Part shown: positions 9,722 to 18,926 of the stretch, in pieces
Layout of the letters: each line of letters begins with the position of its first letter
Numbering within the stretch: position 1 is the first letter of the stretch
Source: Humidesulfovibrio mexicanus
GTDB lineage: Bacteria; Desulfobacterota; Desulfovibrionia; Desulfovibrionales; Desulfovibrionaceae
DNA: 64,000 nt
Direction of reading: 5' to 3'
NCBI RefSeq assembly: GCF_900188225.1
Contig: NZ_FZOC01000001.1
Span: 496,596-560,595 of the forward strand
Program-made: the position numbers and the translations under genes
Notes under the pieces: model-generated
What the model saw: only the letters and a program-made list of their open reading frames with translations
What the model was told of the DNA's origin: nothing
The model's database searches: none

Positions 9722-9787
9722 TGGCCTGCGTGCCGCCGAGCGAAACGGCCGGTCACGCGGGGGAACCGGCCATGGCGCGGCGGCGCG

Positions 9788-9988
9788 CTACTTTCGTGTA
9801 TCCGTACTCTGGGTGGGCTGGGAAGGCTGTGCGGGCTGGTCAGGGGTTCCGTCAAGCCCCTTGCGGAGCTCGCGAATGCCCTTGCCGATGCTGGCGCCGA
9901 GCTGCGGGAGCTTGCTTGGGCCGAACACAAGCAGGGCGATGACGACAATCAAGAGCAGATGCGTAGGCTGCAAAAGCTGTCCGAACAT
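9788..9988 (-). CDS. tatA: Sec-independent protein translocase TatA/TatE
   Basis: The 66-residue protein has the TatA architecture: a short N-terminal membrane helix (HLLLIVVIALLVFG), the FGPSKLPQLG hinge, an amphipathic helix (IGKGIRELRKGL) and a polar Pro/Gln-rich tail. TatA oligomers form the twin-arginine pathway for folded, cofactor-bearing proteins such as periplasmic hydrogenases. GGAGG lies 6 bases before the ATG. No tatB or tatC lies adjacent. Confidence 0.92.
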   Translation of the reverse strand: MFGQLLQPTHLLLIVVIALLVFGPSKLPQLGASIGKGIRELRKGLDGTPDQPAQPSQPTQSTDTRK

Positions 9989-10170
9989 GGCGGTTCCTCC
10001 GTGTTCCCGTGGAGCGGGCGGCCCGAAGTCGCATCCAGGTCCAGGGGAGGTGTTGCGCCGCTTGGCGGCGTCATCCGGTTCGGGACTTCATTCGAAAAAA
10101 CGAACGCGTGTACCGAGTCTAAGGCCACAGCCGGGACAGGAATTCGGCCCGTCCCAGTCCATGCGCTTGT

Positions 10171-11175
10171 CTACAGGGAACCGTCGCCGGCGTCAAGCCG
10201 CATTTTGAGATGCTGGTAGGCCTTGGCCGTGGCCACCCGTCCGCGCGGCGTGCGTTTGATGAAGCCGCACTGGATGAGAAACGGTTCGTAAATATCCTCA
10301 ATGGTGCGCGATTCTTCTGAGCAGGCCACGGCGATGGTCTTGACGCCCACCGGTCCGCCGCCGAACTGGTTGACGATGAGCGACAGGATCTTGCGGTCCA
10401 TCTGGTCCAGGCCATGCGGGTCCACGTCCAGCTTGTCCAGCGACTCCTCGGCCAAGCGCTTGTCCACAACGCCGCTGCCCTGCACCACGGCGTAGTCGCG
10501 GATGCGCCGCAAAAGACGCCCGGCGATGCGCGGGGTGCCGCGCGACCTGCGGCCAATGGCCCAGGCCCCCTCTTCCGTCACGGTGACGCCCAGGATGCCG
10601 GCAGCACGCAGCACAATGCGCGAAAGCTCCTCCGGCGAGTAGAACTCCAAACGGAACACGCAGCCGAAACGGTCGCGCAGTGGCGAAGTCAAGAGGCCGA
10701 TGCGCGTGGTGGCGCCCACCAGGGTGAAGGGCTCCAAATCAATTTTGACCGTTCGCGCGCCCGGCCCCTGGCCGATGATGAGGTCGATCTTGTAGTCCTC
10801 CATGGCGGGATACAAAATTTCCTCAACCGTGGCGGGCATACGGTGGATCTCATCGATGAACAGGATGTCGTGGCGGGAGAGGTTGGTCAGGATGGCGGCC
10901 AGGTCGCCCACGCGCTCCAGCACTGGGCCGCTGGTGGAGACCATGTTCACGCCCAGTTCACTGGCCATGATCTGCGCGAGGGTGGTCTTGCCCAAGCCGG
11001 GGTTGCCGGAAAACAGCGTATGGTCCAGGGCCTTGCCACGTTCCCGCGCCGCCTGGATGAACACGCCCAGGTTCGAACGCACGTCGCCCTGGCCGATGAA
11101 GTCGGCCAGGCGCTGCGGGCGGATGCTGTCGTCCGCCTGGGGCCGCTTGGCCGCGTCCTCCGTGGGTGCGCTCAC
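10171..11175 (-). CDS. ruvB: Holliday junction branch migration helicase RuvB
   Basis: The product has 334 residues, the standard length. The AAA+ core has Walker [10 protein letters not shown], Walker B LFIDEIHR and sensor 1 GATTR. The winged-helix C-terminal domain ends [21 protein letters not shown], a RuvB signature. RuvB hexamers drive branch migration with RuvA. The gene follows ruvA by 24 bases in a ruvC-ruvA-ruvB order. Confidence 0.97.
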   Translation of the reverse strand: MSAPTEDAAKRPQADDSIRPQRLADFIGQGDVRSNLGVFIQAARERGKALDHTLFSGNPGLGKTTLAQIMASELGVNMVSTSGPVLERVGDLAAILTNLSRHDILFIDEIHRMPATVEEILYPAMEDYKIDLIIGQGPGARTVKIDLEPFTLVGATTRIGLLTSPLRDRFGCVFRLEFYSPEELSRIVLRAAGILGVTVTEEGAWAIGRRSRGTPRIAGRLLRRIRDYAVVQGSGVVDKRLAEESLDKLDVDPHGLDQMDRKILSLIVNQFGGGPVGVKTIAVACSEESRTIEDIYEPFLIQCGFIKRTPRGRVATAKAYQHLKMRLDAGDGSL

Positions 11176-11199
11176 AAAAACCTCCGGGCCGCCATCGGG

Positions 11200-11811
11200 T
11201 TAGGACCGCGCCGCCGCGATCTTTTTCAGGGCCACGCGGATGGCCGAGCTGGCGTCGATGTCCGGCTCGGCCTCGAAAATCTCCTTGATCATGGGCCGGG
11301 CCTCGTCCTCGGTGTAGCCGAGCGCCTTCATGCCCGCCACGGCATCGAAATACTCGCCCTGCGGCGCGTTTTGCGGGGTTGCGGCAAGGGTCGGCCCGGT
11401 CTTGATGCCGGTGACTTTGTCCTTGAGCTTCCACATGATCTCCCGCGCGCTCTTGGGGCCGATGCCGGGCACCGTGGCCAGCATGTCGGCGTCCTCGCGC
11501 AGCACCAGCTCGCGCAGGTGTTCGGGCCGGAAGTGGGAGAGGATGCCCAGGGCCTTCTTCGGCCCCAGCTTGTCGATGCCGATGAGCAGACGGAACAGGT
11601 CGCGCTCGTCGCTGGTGATGAACCCGTAGAGGTCCAGCGCGTCCTCCCGCACGACCATGTGGGTGTAGAGGTGCGCCTCCCCGCCCTTCTGCGGCAGCAG
11701 GACAAGGGCCGAGGACGGCAGCGAGACTTCGTACCCCACGCCGCCTGGGGTCACAAGCACGCAGCCCTTTGCGGTCAGGTCAAGCAGGCGTCCTTCCAGA
11801 TAGGCGATCAT
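11200..11811 (-). CDS. ruvA: Holliday junction DNA helicase subunit RuvA
   Basis: The product has 203 residues, starting MIAYLEGRLLDLTAKGCVLVTPGGVGYEV (OB-fold domain I). Helix-hairpin-helix motifs follow, with LLIGIDKLGPKKALGILSH and ATVPGIGPKSAREIMWKLKDK. The C-terminal domain III (ALGYTEDEARPMI) binds RuvB. RuvA tetramers clamp Holliday junctions. Its start overlaps the ruvC stop by 4 bases, which suggests translational coupling. Confidence 0.97.
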   Translation of the reverse strand: MIAYLEGRLLDLTAKGCVLVTPGGVGYEVSLPSSALVLLPQKGGEAHLYTHMVVREDALDLYGFITSDERDLFRLLIGIDKLGPKKALGILSHFRPEHLRELVLREDADMLATVPGIGPKSAREIMWKLKDKVTGIKTGPTLAATPQNAPQGEYFDAVAGMKALGYTEDEARPMIKEIFEAEPDIDASSAIRVALKKIAAARS

Positions 11812-12314
11812 GGCGTCCCCGTCAGCTTGCGCAGCCTGCGCTCGTTCAGGTGGCAGATGGCCACGGCCAGGGCGTCGCTGGCGTCCAGCGGCCAGCCGGG
11901 ATTCCGTACGCCCAGGATCTGCGCCACCATGAAGGCCACTTGCTCCTTCTCCGCCCGGCCCGCGCCCACCAGGCTTTTTTTGACCAGGGTGGGCGGGTAG
12001 CCGGAGACCGGGAGACCGGCCACGGCGCAGGCGGCCATGGCCGCGCCGCGCGCCTGGCCAAGCTTCAGGGCCGAGGCCGTGTTCTTGGACACAAAGACGG
12101 ATTCGATGGCCGCCTCGGCCGGACCGTGTTCGCGGATGACCTCGGCCACGCGGGAATAGATGATTCCCAGGCGCTCGGCCATGTCCCCGCCGGAGGGCGT
12201 GCGGATGGCGCCCACGGCCACCAGCTCGGCCCGGCCGGACTGCTCGCGCACGACCCCGTAACCGGTGACCCGGCTTCCGGGGTCGAGCCCGAGCACGGCC
12301 AGGGGAGCGCCCAT
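11808..12314 (-). CDS. ruvC: Crossover junction endodeoxyribonuclease RuvC
   Basis: The product has 168 residues from the ATG at 12314. An upstream in-frame ATG would overlap the yebC coding region and is rejected. Catalytic acidic residues are seen in LGLDPGSRVTGYGVV (Asp11), AIESVFVSKN and DASDALAVAICH, matching the RNase H-like resolvase active site. RuvC cuts Holliday junctions made mobile by RuvAB. The start lies one base after the yebC stop codon. Confidence 0.97.
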   Translation of the reverse strand: MGAPLAVLGLDPGSRVTGYGVVREQSGRAELVAVGAIRTPSGGDMAERLGIIYSRVAEVIREHGPAEAAIESVFVSKNTASALKLGQARGAAMAACAVAGLPVSGYPPTLVKKSLVGAGRAEKEQVAFMVAQILGVRNPGWPLDASDALAVAICHLNERRLRKLTGTP

Positions 12315-12315
12315 G

Positions 12316-13059
12316 CTATCCCAGCTCTTCCATGATTTCGTCGGTGAAGTCGGCCGTGACGTAGACGTTGGAAACGTCCTCGTTTTCCTCAAGGTTCTCC
12401 ATGAGGTTCATGACCTTGCGGGCCGTTGCCGCGTCCACCGGGGTAAGGTTCTTGGGCAGCATGGTAAGCTCGGAACTCTCCACGGCGATGCCCGCGTCCT
12501 CGAAGGCCTTTTCCACTGCGGAGTAGTTCTCCGGGGCCACGCGCACCTCAAGGGTGCCCTCTTCGGCCACCACGTCGTCGGCTCCGGCCTCCAAAGCCAC
12601 CTCCATGACCTGGTCCTCGGTGTACTTGGCCGGGTCAAAGGAGAGCACGCCGCGCTTGTCGAACATCCAGGCCACGCTGCCGGGCTCGCCCATGTTGCCG
12701 CCGCCCTTGCCGATGATGTGGCGCACCTCGGCAATGGTGCGATTCTTGTTGTCGGTGGCGACCTCGACCAGGATGGCCACGCCGCCGGGAGCGTAGCCCT
12801 CGTACATCATCTCGAAGATTTCGCCGCCCGCCAGCTCGCCGGTGCCCTTCTTGACGGCCTGATCGATCTTGTCGTTGGGCATGTTGGCGGACTTGGCCTT
12901 GGCGATGACCGCGCGCAGCCGCGCGTTCATGTTCGGATCGCCGCCGCCCTTGGCCGCAAGGATGATGTCCTTGGTGATCTTGGTGAAGACCTGGCCTTTC
13001 TTGGCGTCGGTCTTGGCCTTGGCGCGCTTGATGGTTGCCCATTTGCTGTGTCCGGACAT
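12316..13059 (-). CDS. yebC: YebC/PmpR-family protein
   Basis: The 247-residue protein begins MSGHSKWATIKRAKAKTDAKKGQVF, the hallmark of the YebC family. It continues with ARLRAVIAKAKSANMPNDKI and the acidic central domain. Members have been described as DNA-binding regulators, and more recent work links some of them to relief of ribosome stalling. Location upstream of ruvC is widespread in bacteria. Confidence 0.95.
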   Translation of the reverse strand: MSGHSKWATIKRAKAKTDAKKGQVFTKITKDIILAAKGGGDPNMNARLRAVIAKAKSANMPNDKIDQAVKKGTGELAGGEIFEMMYEGYAPGGVAILVEVATDNKNRTIAEVRHIIGKGGGNMGEPGSVAWMFDKRGVLSFDPAKYTEDQVMEVALEAGADDVVAEEGTLEVRVAPENYSAVEKAFEDAGIAVESSELTMLPKNLTPVDAATARKVMNLMENLEENEDVSNVYVTADFTDEIMEELG

Positions 13060-13113
13060 GAACCCTCCAAAGAAATGTATGATGTGGAGCCTGCTGCTCC
13101 GAAACAGATGACT

Positions 13114-13758
13114 TTACTTCAAATCGCCTCCGTTGCCAAGCGCCGCGCCGCCGGGGTCCTCGGGCGGCCCGCCGCGGAAGCCGAGGCCGGCCATGAAGAT
13201 CTCCTTGCTTTCCGCGCGCGAGCTCTTGGGCTTGAACACCCGCACAGCCTCGAACAGGGGCCGCAACGACTCCTTGAAGCCCTTGGCGTCCGGGCCTTCA
13301 AAGATCTTGACCACAAGAAAGCCGCCGGGCTTGAGGCGCCGGGCGGCCACGTCCCGGGCGCGCTCGCACAGCTCCAGGCTGCGGGCCTGGTCCGTGAACT
13401 TGTGGCCGGTGGTCTTGGGGGCCATGTCGCTCATGACGAAATCGAAGGGGAGAAGCGGCTCCATAAGGGCAAGCAGCTCCGGCGAGTCCTCGAAGGCGTC
13501 GTGCACCAGAAAGCGCACGTTGGCCGGGAACTGCTGCTCGGTATCCTGAATGTCCAGCGCAAGCACAAAGCCGCGCTCGCCGACCTTTTTGGCCGCGAAA
13601 AGCGTCCAGGAGCCGGGCGCGGCTCCAAGGTCCAGCACCTTCATGCCGGGCTTGAGCAGCCCGAACTTCGAGTCCAGCTCCTGCAGCTTGTACACGCTGC
13701 GCGCGGGGTAGTGTTCCGCCTTGGCGCGCTTGAAATAATGGTCGCGGTATTGTTTCAT
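13114..13758 (-). CDS. rlmE: 23S rRNA (uridine-2'-O-)-methyltransferase RlmE
   Basis: The 214-residue FtsJ/RrmJ-type enzyme methylates a uridine in the ribosomal A-loop. The SAM-binding motif [15 protein letters not shown] and catalytic segments [16 protein letters not shown] and [11 protein letters not shown] are present, matching the family's K-D-K-E catalytic layout. The last 20 residues are Gly/Pro-rich and not conserved in the family. It lies 54 bases upstream of yebC on the same strand. Confidence 0.94.
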   Translation of the reverse strand: MKQYRDHYFKRAKAEHYPARSVYKLQELDSKFGLLKPGMKVLDLGAAPGSWTLFAAKKVGERGFVLALDIQDTEQQFPANVRFLVHDAFEDSPELLALMEPLLPFDFVMSDMAPKTTGHKFTDQARSLELCERARDVAARRLKPGGFLVVKIFEGPDAKGFKESLRPLFEAVRVFKPKSSRAESKEIFMAGLGFRGGPPEDPGGAALGNGGDLK

Positions 13759-13862
13759 GGGGCTCGCTTGCGTTGCGGGGATAGGGCATCCCTAGCGCAA
13801 AGCGCCCGGCTTGCCAAGAACGGGCTTGCCAAGACCGCCCCCCGCGCCACATAACGGTGTTC

Positions 13863-15428
13863 ATGCGCACACCATCTTCCGGAGCACAGGCCAGCCGCCC
13901 CAGCCGACCCCGCGTGCTGGACGCCCTGGGCCGGACCAAAACGCTCTCCTGCGCGGCCGCGGACTTCCAGCTTGTCGCCCCTGGCGGCCCGGACACCCTG
14001 CTTCTTGGCCTGGGGCCGGAGCCGGAGCGCCTGCCGGAGTTGTCGCCCGTCCTGAATACTGCTGGACGCGTGCGCTTTGTGGAATGCCCGGAACTCGCCG
14101 CGCAATATGGCGAGTCCTGGCCGGAACGCATCCCGGCGGACTTTGGACCCGCGCCCCCGGACCAGGCTCCGTCCCTGGCCCGTGGTTCGGCGGTGCTGCT
14201 GTACCGCCCTGGTGCGCGCCTGTTCCCAGACTTCTGGGGGCCGCTGCTGGCCGAGGTGTCGCGCGCGCTCATGCCCTCGCCCCCTGCTGCGCGAAGCCGC
14301 CTGGTCTGGCTGCCCGGCGGCGCGTCCGACCTGCTGCGGCTGGAACTCTGCGAGGCGTTCGAGGCTTTGGGCTTTGCCGTGCGGCTGCTTTCCGCCCAGG
14401 ACTCCCCCCGGGGGCTTCTTGCTCAAGGCGAATGCCCGGCTCTCGTTTTCAGCGTGAACTTCTCCGGCTTGGACCAGCTCGGCGAGACCGCGCACCTGCT
14501 CTCGGCCATGGGGGCGCGCGTGGCCGTGTGGTGCGTGGACAATCCCCTGCACCTGCTCTCCGGTCTGAAGAGCCGCTTCTGGACGCGGCTACCCCTTTTC
14601 GTCACCGACGACTGGTTCCCGCCCGTACTGCGCGGCCTGGGAGCGCAGGAGGTTCACCACCTGCCCCTGGCGGCCCGCGCGGCGGACCTGGACGGCCCCA
14701 TGCGCAGGCCCGCCCCGGCCCTGGCCCACCTTGCCGGGCGGCTTGTCTTTGCTGGCCGCAGCGCCTTTCCTGGCAAGGCGGGCTTCTTCGCGGGCTGCGC
14801 GCTGCCGCCGGGCACCACGGGCGCCTGGTCCGAGGCCCAGGCCATGCTGGCGCGGGGGGACAGGCCGCACTTCGGCTGGTGGGTGGATCGTCTGGGGGTT
14901 GAACGACTCTGGCCGGGAACGGATGCCCGGCGCGCGGGCTTCTGCGCCGAGGAGACGGGCCGGGCCTGGCGCGCGGCCTGCCTAAACGCCGCGCACGCGG
15001 GCCTGGGCGGCGGGCTTACGGTCCACGGCGACGAGGACTGGCGGAACCTGCTGCCCGCCAACGCGGACCTGCGCCCGCCCGTGGACTATTACGCCGCCCT
15101 GCCGGACATCTGCGCCAGCGCAGGGGCCTGCCTGAACTGCACCAGCCCGCTTCTGCCGCACGGGCTTACCCAGCGGCACTTCGACGTGTGGGCCTGGGAC
15201 GGCCTGCTCGTCACCGACGCCACGCCCGGCCTGGCGCTGTTTCCGAACGAGCTGACGCGGCCGGTCACGTTCCGCGCGCCCGGAGACATCGCGCCCCTGT
15301 TGCGCGCGCTCTGGTCTTCGGCCTCCGGAGCCGACGGGCTCAAGGCCGCGTGGCGGGAGGAGCTGAGGACGCGGCACACGTACACGCACCGTGTCCGGTC
15401 CGTGCTGGAAGCCGTGGGCCTGGGCTGA
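13863..15428 (+). CDS. Probable glycosyltransferase (CgeB/DUF3880-like)
   Basis: The 521-residue protein resembles bacterial GT1/DUF3880-type proteins with a GT-B fold. The first half has VFSVNFSGLDQL and VAVWCVDNPLHLL, typical of the DUF3880 donor-side region. The second half ends with the CgeB-like pattern YYAALPDICASAGACLNCTSPLLPHGLTQRHFDVWA and DGLLVTDATPGL. The sugar and acceptor are unknown. The N-terminal 100 residues are variable. ATG 13863 is preferred over GTG 13857; neither has a good SD. It converges on the SGNH hydrolase gene 7 bases away. Confidence 0.65.
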   Translation: MRTPSSGAQASRPSRPRVLDALGRTKTLSCAAADFQLVAPGGPDTLLLGLGPEPERLPELSPVLNTAGRVRFVECPELAAQYGESWPERIPADFGPAPPDQAPSLARGSAVLLYRPGARLFPDFWGPLLAEVSRALMPSPPAARSRLVWLPGGASDLLRLELCEAFEALGFAVRLLSAQDSPRGLLAQGECPALVFSVNFSGLDQLGETAHLLSAMGARVAVWCVDNPLHLLSGLKSRFWTRLPLFVTDDWFPPVLRGLGAQEVHHLPLAARAADLDGPMRRPAPALAHLAGRLVFAGRSAFPGKAGFFAGCALPPGTTGAWSEAQAMLARGDRPHFGWWVDRLGVERLWPGTDARRAGFCAEETGRAWRAACLNAAHAGLGGGLTVHGDEDWRNLLPANADLRPPVDYYAALPDICASAGACLNCTSPLLPHGLTQRHFDVWAWDGLLVTDATPGLALFPNELTRPVTFRAPGDIAPLLRALWSSASGADGLKAAWREELRTRHTYTHRVRSVLEAVGLG

Positions 15429-15435
15429 AACCGGG

Positions 15436-16098
15436 CTATTTCGACGACGGGGACAGCAGCAGCGGGGCCAGCAGCGGGGCCAGAAAACCGGCCAACACCG
15501 CCGCGCCTTTGGCGCTGGGATGCACACCGTCGGCCTGAAAACAGCCGGGCTGGCCGTCCAACGGATCCAGTATGTGCGGCATGAACGGCAGGCCGAACTT
15601 CGCGGCCAGTTCCCCGTGCAGGGCATTGGAACGCTTGACGTACCCGTTGTTGAACTCCGGCGGGGCTATGGGCGTCAGGCCCGCCAAGTCCGGATCGTCG
15701 GAACACGGCGAGAACATGTCGGCGCGTGTGCGCCAGCCCGCCAGAAAAATGCCCGCGCCAGCGCCCAGCAGAGCGGCGATCATCCGCTCCAGGGCGGCGC
15801 GCGTCTCCTTGACGGGAATGCCCTGGTAGCAGTCGTTGGCCCCGAACTCCAGCAGCACGGCGCGGGGGCGCGCGGCCAGCACCGCGTCCAGGCGCTCCAG
15901 CCCGTCCAGGGAGGTGTCGCCGGACACGCCGAAGTCCAGCACGCGCACGCCGGGAACATGGCAGGGGCCGGAGGCGGCAAGCTCGGCCTCCAGGCGCGGC
16001 ACAAGGCCGTCGCGCTGCGCAAGGCCCCAGCCCGCCACAAGGCTGTCGCCGTAGGCCGCCAGGACCACTCTGGATTCGTTCTCCTGCATCGCGTTCAT
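15436..16098 (-). CDS. SGNH/GDSL-family esterase (TesA-like)
   Basis: The 220-residue protein shows the four SGNH blocks: nucleophile serine in AAYGDSLVAGWGL, block II glycine in DFGVSGDTSLDG, Asn of block III in LEFGANDCYQGIP, and the Asp/His pair in DGVHPSAKGAAVLA. The nearest known family is the arylesterase/acyl-CoA thioesterase I (TesA) group. No signal peptide is evident, unlike E. coli TesA, so a cytosolic esterase is suggested. It starts immediately after the stop of the RdgC-like gene (TAGCATG). Confidence 0.85.
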   Translation of the reverse strand: MNAMQENESRVVLAAYGDSLVAGWGLAQRDGLVPRLEAELAASGPCHVPGVRVLDFGVSGDTSLDGLERLDAVLAARPRAVLLEFGANDCYQGIPVKETRAALERMIAALLGAGAGIFLAGWRTRADMFSPCSDDPDLAGLTPIAPPEFNNGYVKRSNALHGELAAKFGLPFMPHILDPLDGQPGCFQADGVHPSAKGAAVLAGFLAPLLAPLLLSPSSK

Positions 16099-16099
16099 G

Positions 16100-16627
16100 C
16101 TAGCCCTTGGCGATCCACACGCCCATGGACTTCACCTCGTCCGCCCACTTCTGGGGGGAGAGGCGCAAGGAAAGAAACTCGCGGTACACGCCGTCCAGCA
16201 GCTCCAGGCACTGCTCCACCAAAAACATTTTTTCCAGCACGCGGGCGTCCGGGTCGTCGTCCTCGCGGTCCTTGGTCTCGATCTTGGGCGTCTTGAGGCC
16301 GGAAAGCGAAAAATCCGTGTCCTTCAAGGTCACCTGCCAGGCCTCGGGGTCGCGGTCGAAGCGCAACTGCGCGCGGTTGACCTTCTTGCCCGTGCGCAGG
16401 CCGCTGCGCGCCTCGGTTAGCTCGCCGCTGGGGCTCTTGACCGAGGCCGACTCCAGGCCTTCGCCGTCGCCGCCCTGGACGCTCAGGCGTTCCTCCATGC
16501 GCAGGTTGAAGGGGCGGCCGTCCTTGTCCTGGAACAGGCCGCCGCGCGCCTCTGTGGCGTGCCACAGCCAGGTAAGAAAATCCTGGCCAAGGATGGTGCT
16601 CTCGCGTTCGGTGAGGGTGCGGTCCAT
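16100..16627 (-). CDS. RdgC-like protein, C-terminal part encoded separately
   Basis: The 175-residue protein resembles the C-terminal half of RdgC. LGQDFLTWLWHATEARGG matches the region beginning LTEWV in E. coli RdgC, and the SGELTEARSGLRTGKKV plus later strand segments match the RdgC core that closes the ring. It has its own SD (TAGGAG) and starts 10 bases after the stop of the N-terminal-like gene, in a different reading frame. RdgC forms a DNA-encircling ring and modulates RecA. Whether the pair works as a two-chain RdgC or is decayed is unknown. Identification rests on weak pattern matching. Confidence 0.5.
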   Translation of the reverse strand: MDRTLTERESTILGQDFLTWLWHATEARGGLFQDKDGRPFNLRMEERLSVQGGDGEGLESASVKSPSGELTEARSGLRTGKKVNRAQLRFDRDPEAWQVTLKDTDFSLSGLKTPKIETKDREDDDPDARVLEKMFLVEQCLELLDGVYREFLSLRLSPQKWADEVKSMGVWIAKG

Positions 16628-16637
16628 GAGGCGGCTC

Positions 16638-17258
16638 CTACACGAAGGCCGTGGGTTCGATGTTCTCCAGACGGGATACCGCCGCTTCGCCGAGCATTTC
16701 CGCAGCCAGGGCGAAGGGGGTCAGGGCCTCCAACTCCAGGCCGAAGGTCTTTTCGAAATGCTCCTCGAACATGGCCTTGACCTTGGAATTGGTGGTGAGC
16801 AGCAGCACGCGGCCGTTCTGCGTGTTCCACACCACGTCGAACACGGCCGGGATGGGCAGGCTGCGGGCGCGCAGGCGCAGCATCACCTGGTCCTTGATCT
16901 CGCGACGGCGGTCCTTGGAGATGAAGGCCTTGCCCTCGGCCTTGGCCTGGGCCAGCTCCTGGGTAAGGGCGATGAGGCAATGCTTCTTGAACACGGCGGG
17001 CGGAATGCGCCGGGTGTCCAGCCGAAGGCTGAAGCACAGGTAATGTCCCTTTTCCGGCGGCGACTCGGCCCAGTCCAGGTCGAGCATGTTGTCCAGGTTG
17101 CACCAGCCGAAGGAACGCTCCTCCACGCTGGCGTCGATGTCCCGGAACACCACGTCGCCGCCCTTCAGCCGTTCCGGGGCCTCGCGCCAGAGCGAGTCGG
17201 GGATGTCGCCCACCACGCGGTAGCGGGTGATGCCGAGACTTGCGGAGAGTATGGGCAC
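16638..17258 (-). CDS. RdgC-like recombination-associated protein, N-terminal part
   Basis: The product has 206 residues from a GTG at 17258, placed 5 bases after AAGGAGG. An ATG further upstream lacks an SD and is rejected. The sequence follows the RdgC N-terminal region, with VFKKHCLIALTQELAQAKAEGKAFISKDRRREIKDQV parallel to the E. coli KQALEAKIAKLE...KDSLKDEV helix and FDVVWNTQNGRVLLLTTNSKVKAMF parallel to the [20 protein letters not shown] segment. It ends before the second half of the family, which lies in the next gene. Confidence 0.6.
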   Translation of the reverse strand: MPILSASLGITRYRVVGDIPDSLWREAPERLKGGDVVFRDIDASVEERSFGWCNLDNMLDLDWAESPPEKGHYLCFSLRLDTRRIPPAVFKKHCLIALTQELAQAKAEGKAFISKDRRREIKDQVMLRLRARSLPIPAVFDVVWNTQNGRVLLLTTNSKVKAMFEEHFEKTFGLELEALTPFALAAEMLGEAAVSRLENIEPTAFV

Positions 17259-17428
17259 GGTCGCCTCCTTGAAAGGGTTCCTTACGCTGTGCGGGGCCAA
17301 GGGGTACCGGGAAAGACGCGTTCTGTCCAGAGCGGCCCGGAATCCTGCCGCGCCGGGCCTTGCCAGCGTGCCCCGGCGCGACTATGCTTGCGAACATGGG
17401 GTGGGCAACGCCCGCAAGGAGGATATCC

Positions 17429-17815
17429 ATGAGTCGCGCCGCATCAGCCAGTCCGACCGCCGCGCTGGCGGACTACCTTGACGAGAAGGCCCGCGCGGTT
17501 CGGGCCCTGGAGGCCGAGGCCGACACGGCCATCCACGGCCAGAACGACCAGGCCGGATACGAGGCGCTTATGCGCCGCAAGGCCCAGCTTTTGGCCGACC
17601 TGGCGGCGGACGCCGCGCCCCTGGTCTCGGCCCTGGGCACGGGGATGCTGTCGGCCGCCTCCGAGCGGCTGGCCGGATTCTCGCGCAACGCCCAGAACGC
17701 CCTGCGCATCGGCAGCGTGTTCTACATGTCCGCCCTGCTCTACCCGGACGACTACAAGCCCGGCGAGCCCAACAACCTGGAACTGCTCGCGGCGGAGGTC
17801 CGCGGCTGGGCCTAG
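17429..17815 (+). CDS. Conserved helical protein of unknown function
   Basis: The 128-residue product starts MSRAASASPTAALADYL, with AAGGAGGA placed 5 bases before the ATG. It is predicted almost entirely helical, with an Ala/Glu-rich first half (VRALEAEADTAIHGQNDQAGYEALM) and a more hydrophobic second half ending LYPDDYKPGEPNNLELLAAEVRGW. No catalytic motif, signal peptide or membrane helix is visible. It lies 18 bases upstream of the NapH-like gene on the same strand, so the two are probably co-transcribed. I do not recognise the family. Confidence 0.8.
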   Translation: MSRAASASPTAALADYLDEKARAVRALEAEADTAIHGQNDQAGYEALMRRKAQLLADLAADAAPLVSALGTGMLSAASERLAGFSRNAQNALRIGSVFYMSALLYPDDYKPGEPNNLELLAAEVRGWA

Positions 17816-17833
17816 GCCCCGGCGCGTCCCCCC

Positions 17834-18823
17834 ATGCGCATCCGCCTCAGCCCGCCGACCCTGCGCCTGCTGGCCCAGGGAGGCTTCGCCGCGTTCCTCG
17901 CCTGGACCTGCCTGCGGTTTCTGGACCATGTGCGCTGGGCCATGGGCCAAAGCGACATGTGGGTTCCCAAACCGCCCGCGGTGGAAGGCTTTCTGCCCAT
18001 CAGCGCGCTGATGGCGGCCAAGCGCCTGGCCCTCACCGGGGAATTCGACCCCATCCACCCGGCCGGGCTGACCATTTTTTTGGCCATCATCGCCATGAGC
18101 CTGCTCTTCCGCAAGGCCTTCTGCGGGCAGCTCTGCCCGGTGGGCCTCGCCTCCAACCTGCTGGAGCGCCTGGGCGGCACGCTCGGCGTCGTCTGGCGGC
18201 CCGGCCCGATCGCACGCAGAATCATCGCCGCGCCCAAATACTTGCTGCTGGCGGGGTTCCTCTACGTCGCCCTGGGCATGGGCGTGGAGGACATCGAAGG
18301 CTTCCTGCGCACGCCCTACAACATGGTTGCCGACACCAAGATGCTGCTTTTCTTCCAGAATCCGAACGCGCTGACGCTGGGCGTGCTGGGCGTGCTTGCG
18401 GCGGCGTCCGTGGTGATTCCGGCCTTCTGGTGCCGGGCGCTGTGCCCCTATGGCGCGCTTTTGGGCCTGTTCTCCTGGCTTTCGCCCACGGCGGTGACGC
18501 GCGACGCCGGGGCGTGCGTAGCCTGCGGGCGCTGCGCCAAAGCCTGCCCGGCCGGATTGCCGGTGGACGGCTCCTTGCGCGTTTCCTCGCCGGAGTGCCA
18601 GGGCTGCGCGGAGTGCCTGAACGCCTGCCCGGTTGCGGGCTGCCTGACCCTGCGCCTTGCCGGACGCGCGATTCCCTGGTGGACGCTGGCGGCCGGAAGT
18701 CTGGCCGTCATTGTCGGGGCATCCGTGCTGGCCGATGCTCTGGGCCTTTGGCAGTCCCCCATCCCCGCACCCATGGTGCGGCGTATGCACATGCTGATGC
18801 TGGGCAGACTTCCGGGGTTCTAA
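17834..18823 (+). CDS. NapH/NosR-like membrane-bound 4Fe-4S ferredoxin
   Basis: The 329-residue polytopic protein has about five membrane helices. Two CxxxCP loops (CGQLCPVG and CRALCPYG) are typical of the NapH/NosR/CcoG membrane module. A soluble two-cluster ferredoxin domain follows (CVACGRCAKACP near residue 235 and CQGCAECLNACP near 260), and a final membrane helix closes the protein. Such proteins pass electrons between the quinol pool and periplasmic or cytoplasmic partners. No nitrate, nitrous-oxide or cytochrome oxidase gene is adjacent, so the partner is unknown. Confidence 0.85.
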   Translation: MRIRLSPPTLRLLAQGGFAAFLAWTCLRFLDHVRWAMGQSDMWVPKPPAVEGFLPISALMAAKRLALTGEFDPIHPAGLTIFLAIIAMSLLFRKAFCGQLCPVGLASNLLERLGGTLGVVWRPGPIARRIIAAPKYLLLAGFLYVALGMGVEDIEGFLRTPYNMVADTKMLLFFQNPNALTLGVLGVLAAASVVIPAFWCRALCPYGALLGLFSWLSPTAVTRDAGACVACGRCAKACPAGLPVDGSLRVSSPECQGCAECLNACPVAGCLTLRLAGRAIPWWTLAAGSLAVIVGASVLADALGLWQSPIPAPMVRRMHMLMLGRLPGF

Positions 18824-18865
18824 GCCGAGCAGCCATTCCGCGCATCCGGGCCACGCGAAACCGCA

Positions 18866-18899
18866 AAGCGCCGCCGGGGAAAGCCTCCAGGCGGCGCTT
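18866..18899. terminator. Hairpin terminator between convergent genes
   Basis: A perfect 10-bp stem (AAGCGCCGCC at 18866-18875 and its complement at 18890-18899) with a 14-base loop lies between the NapH-like gene and the convergent 18927-19199 gene. It has no long T run and may act in both directions. Confidence 0.7.
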
Positions 18900-18926
18900 C
18901 GCTCCTGCGCAGAGGTTGGCTCAAGA

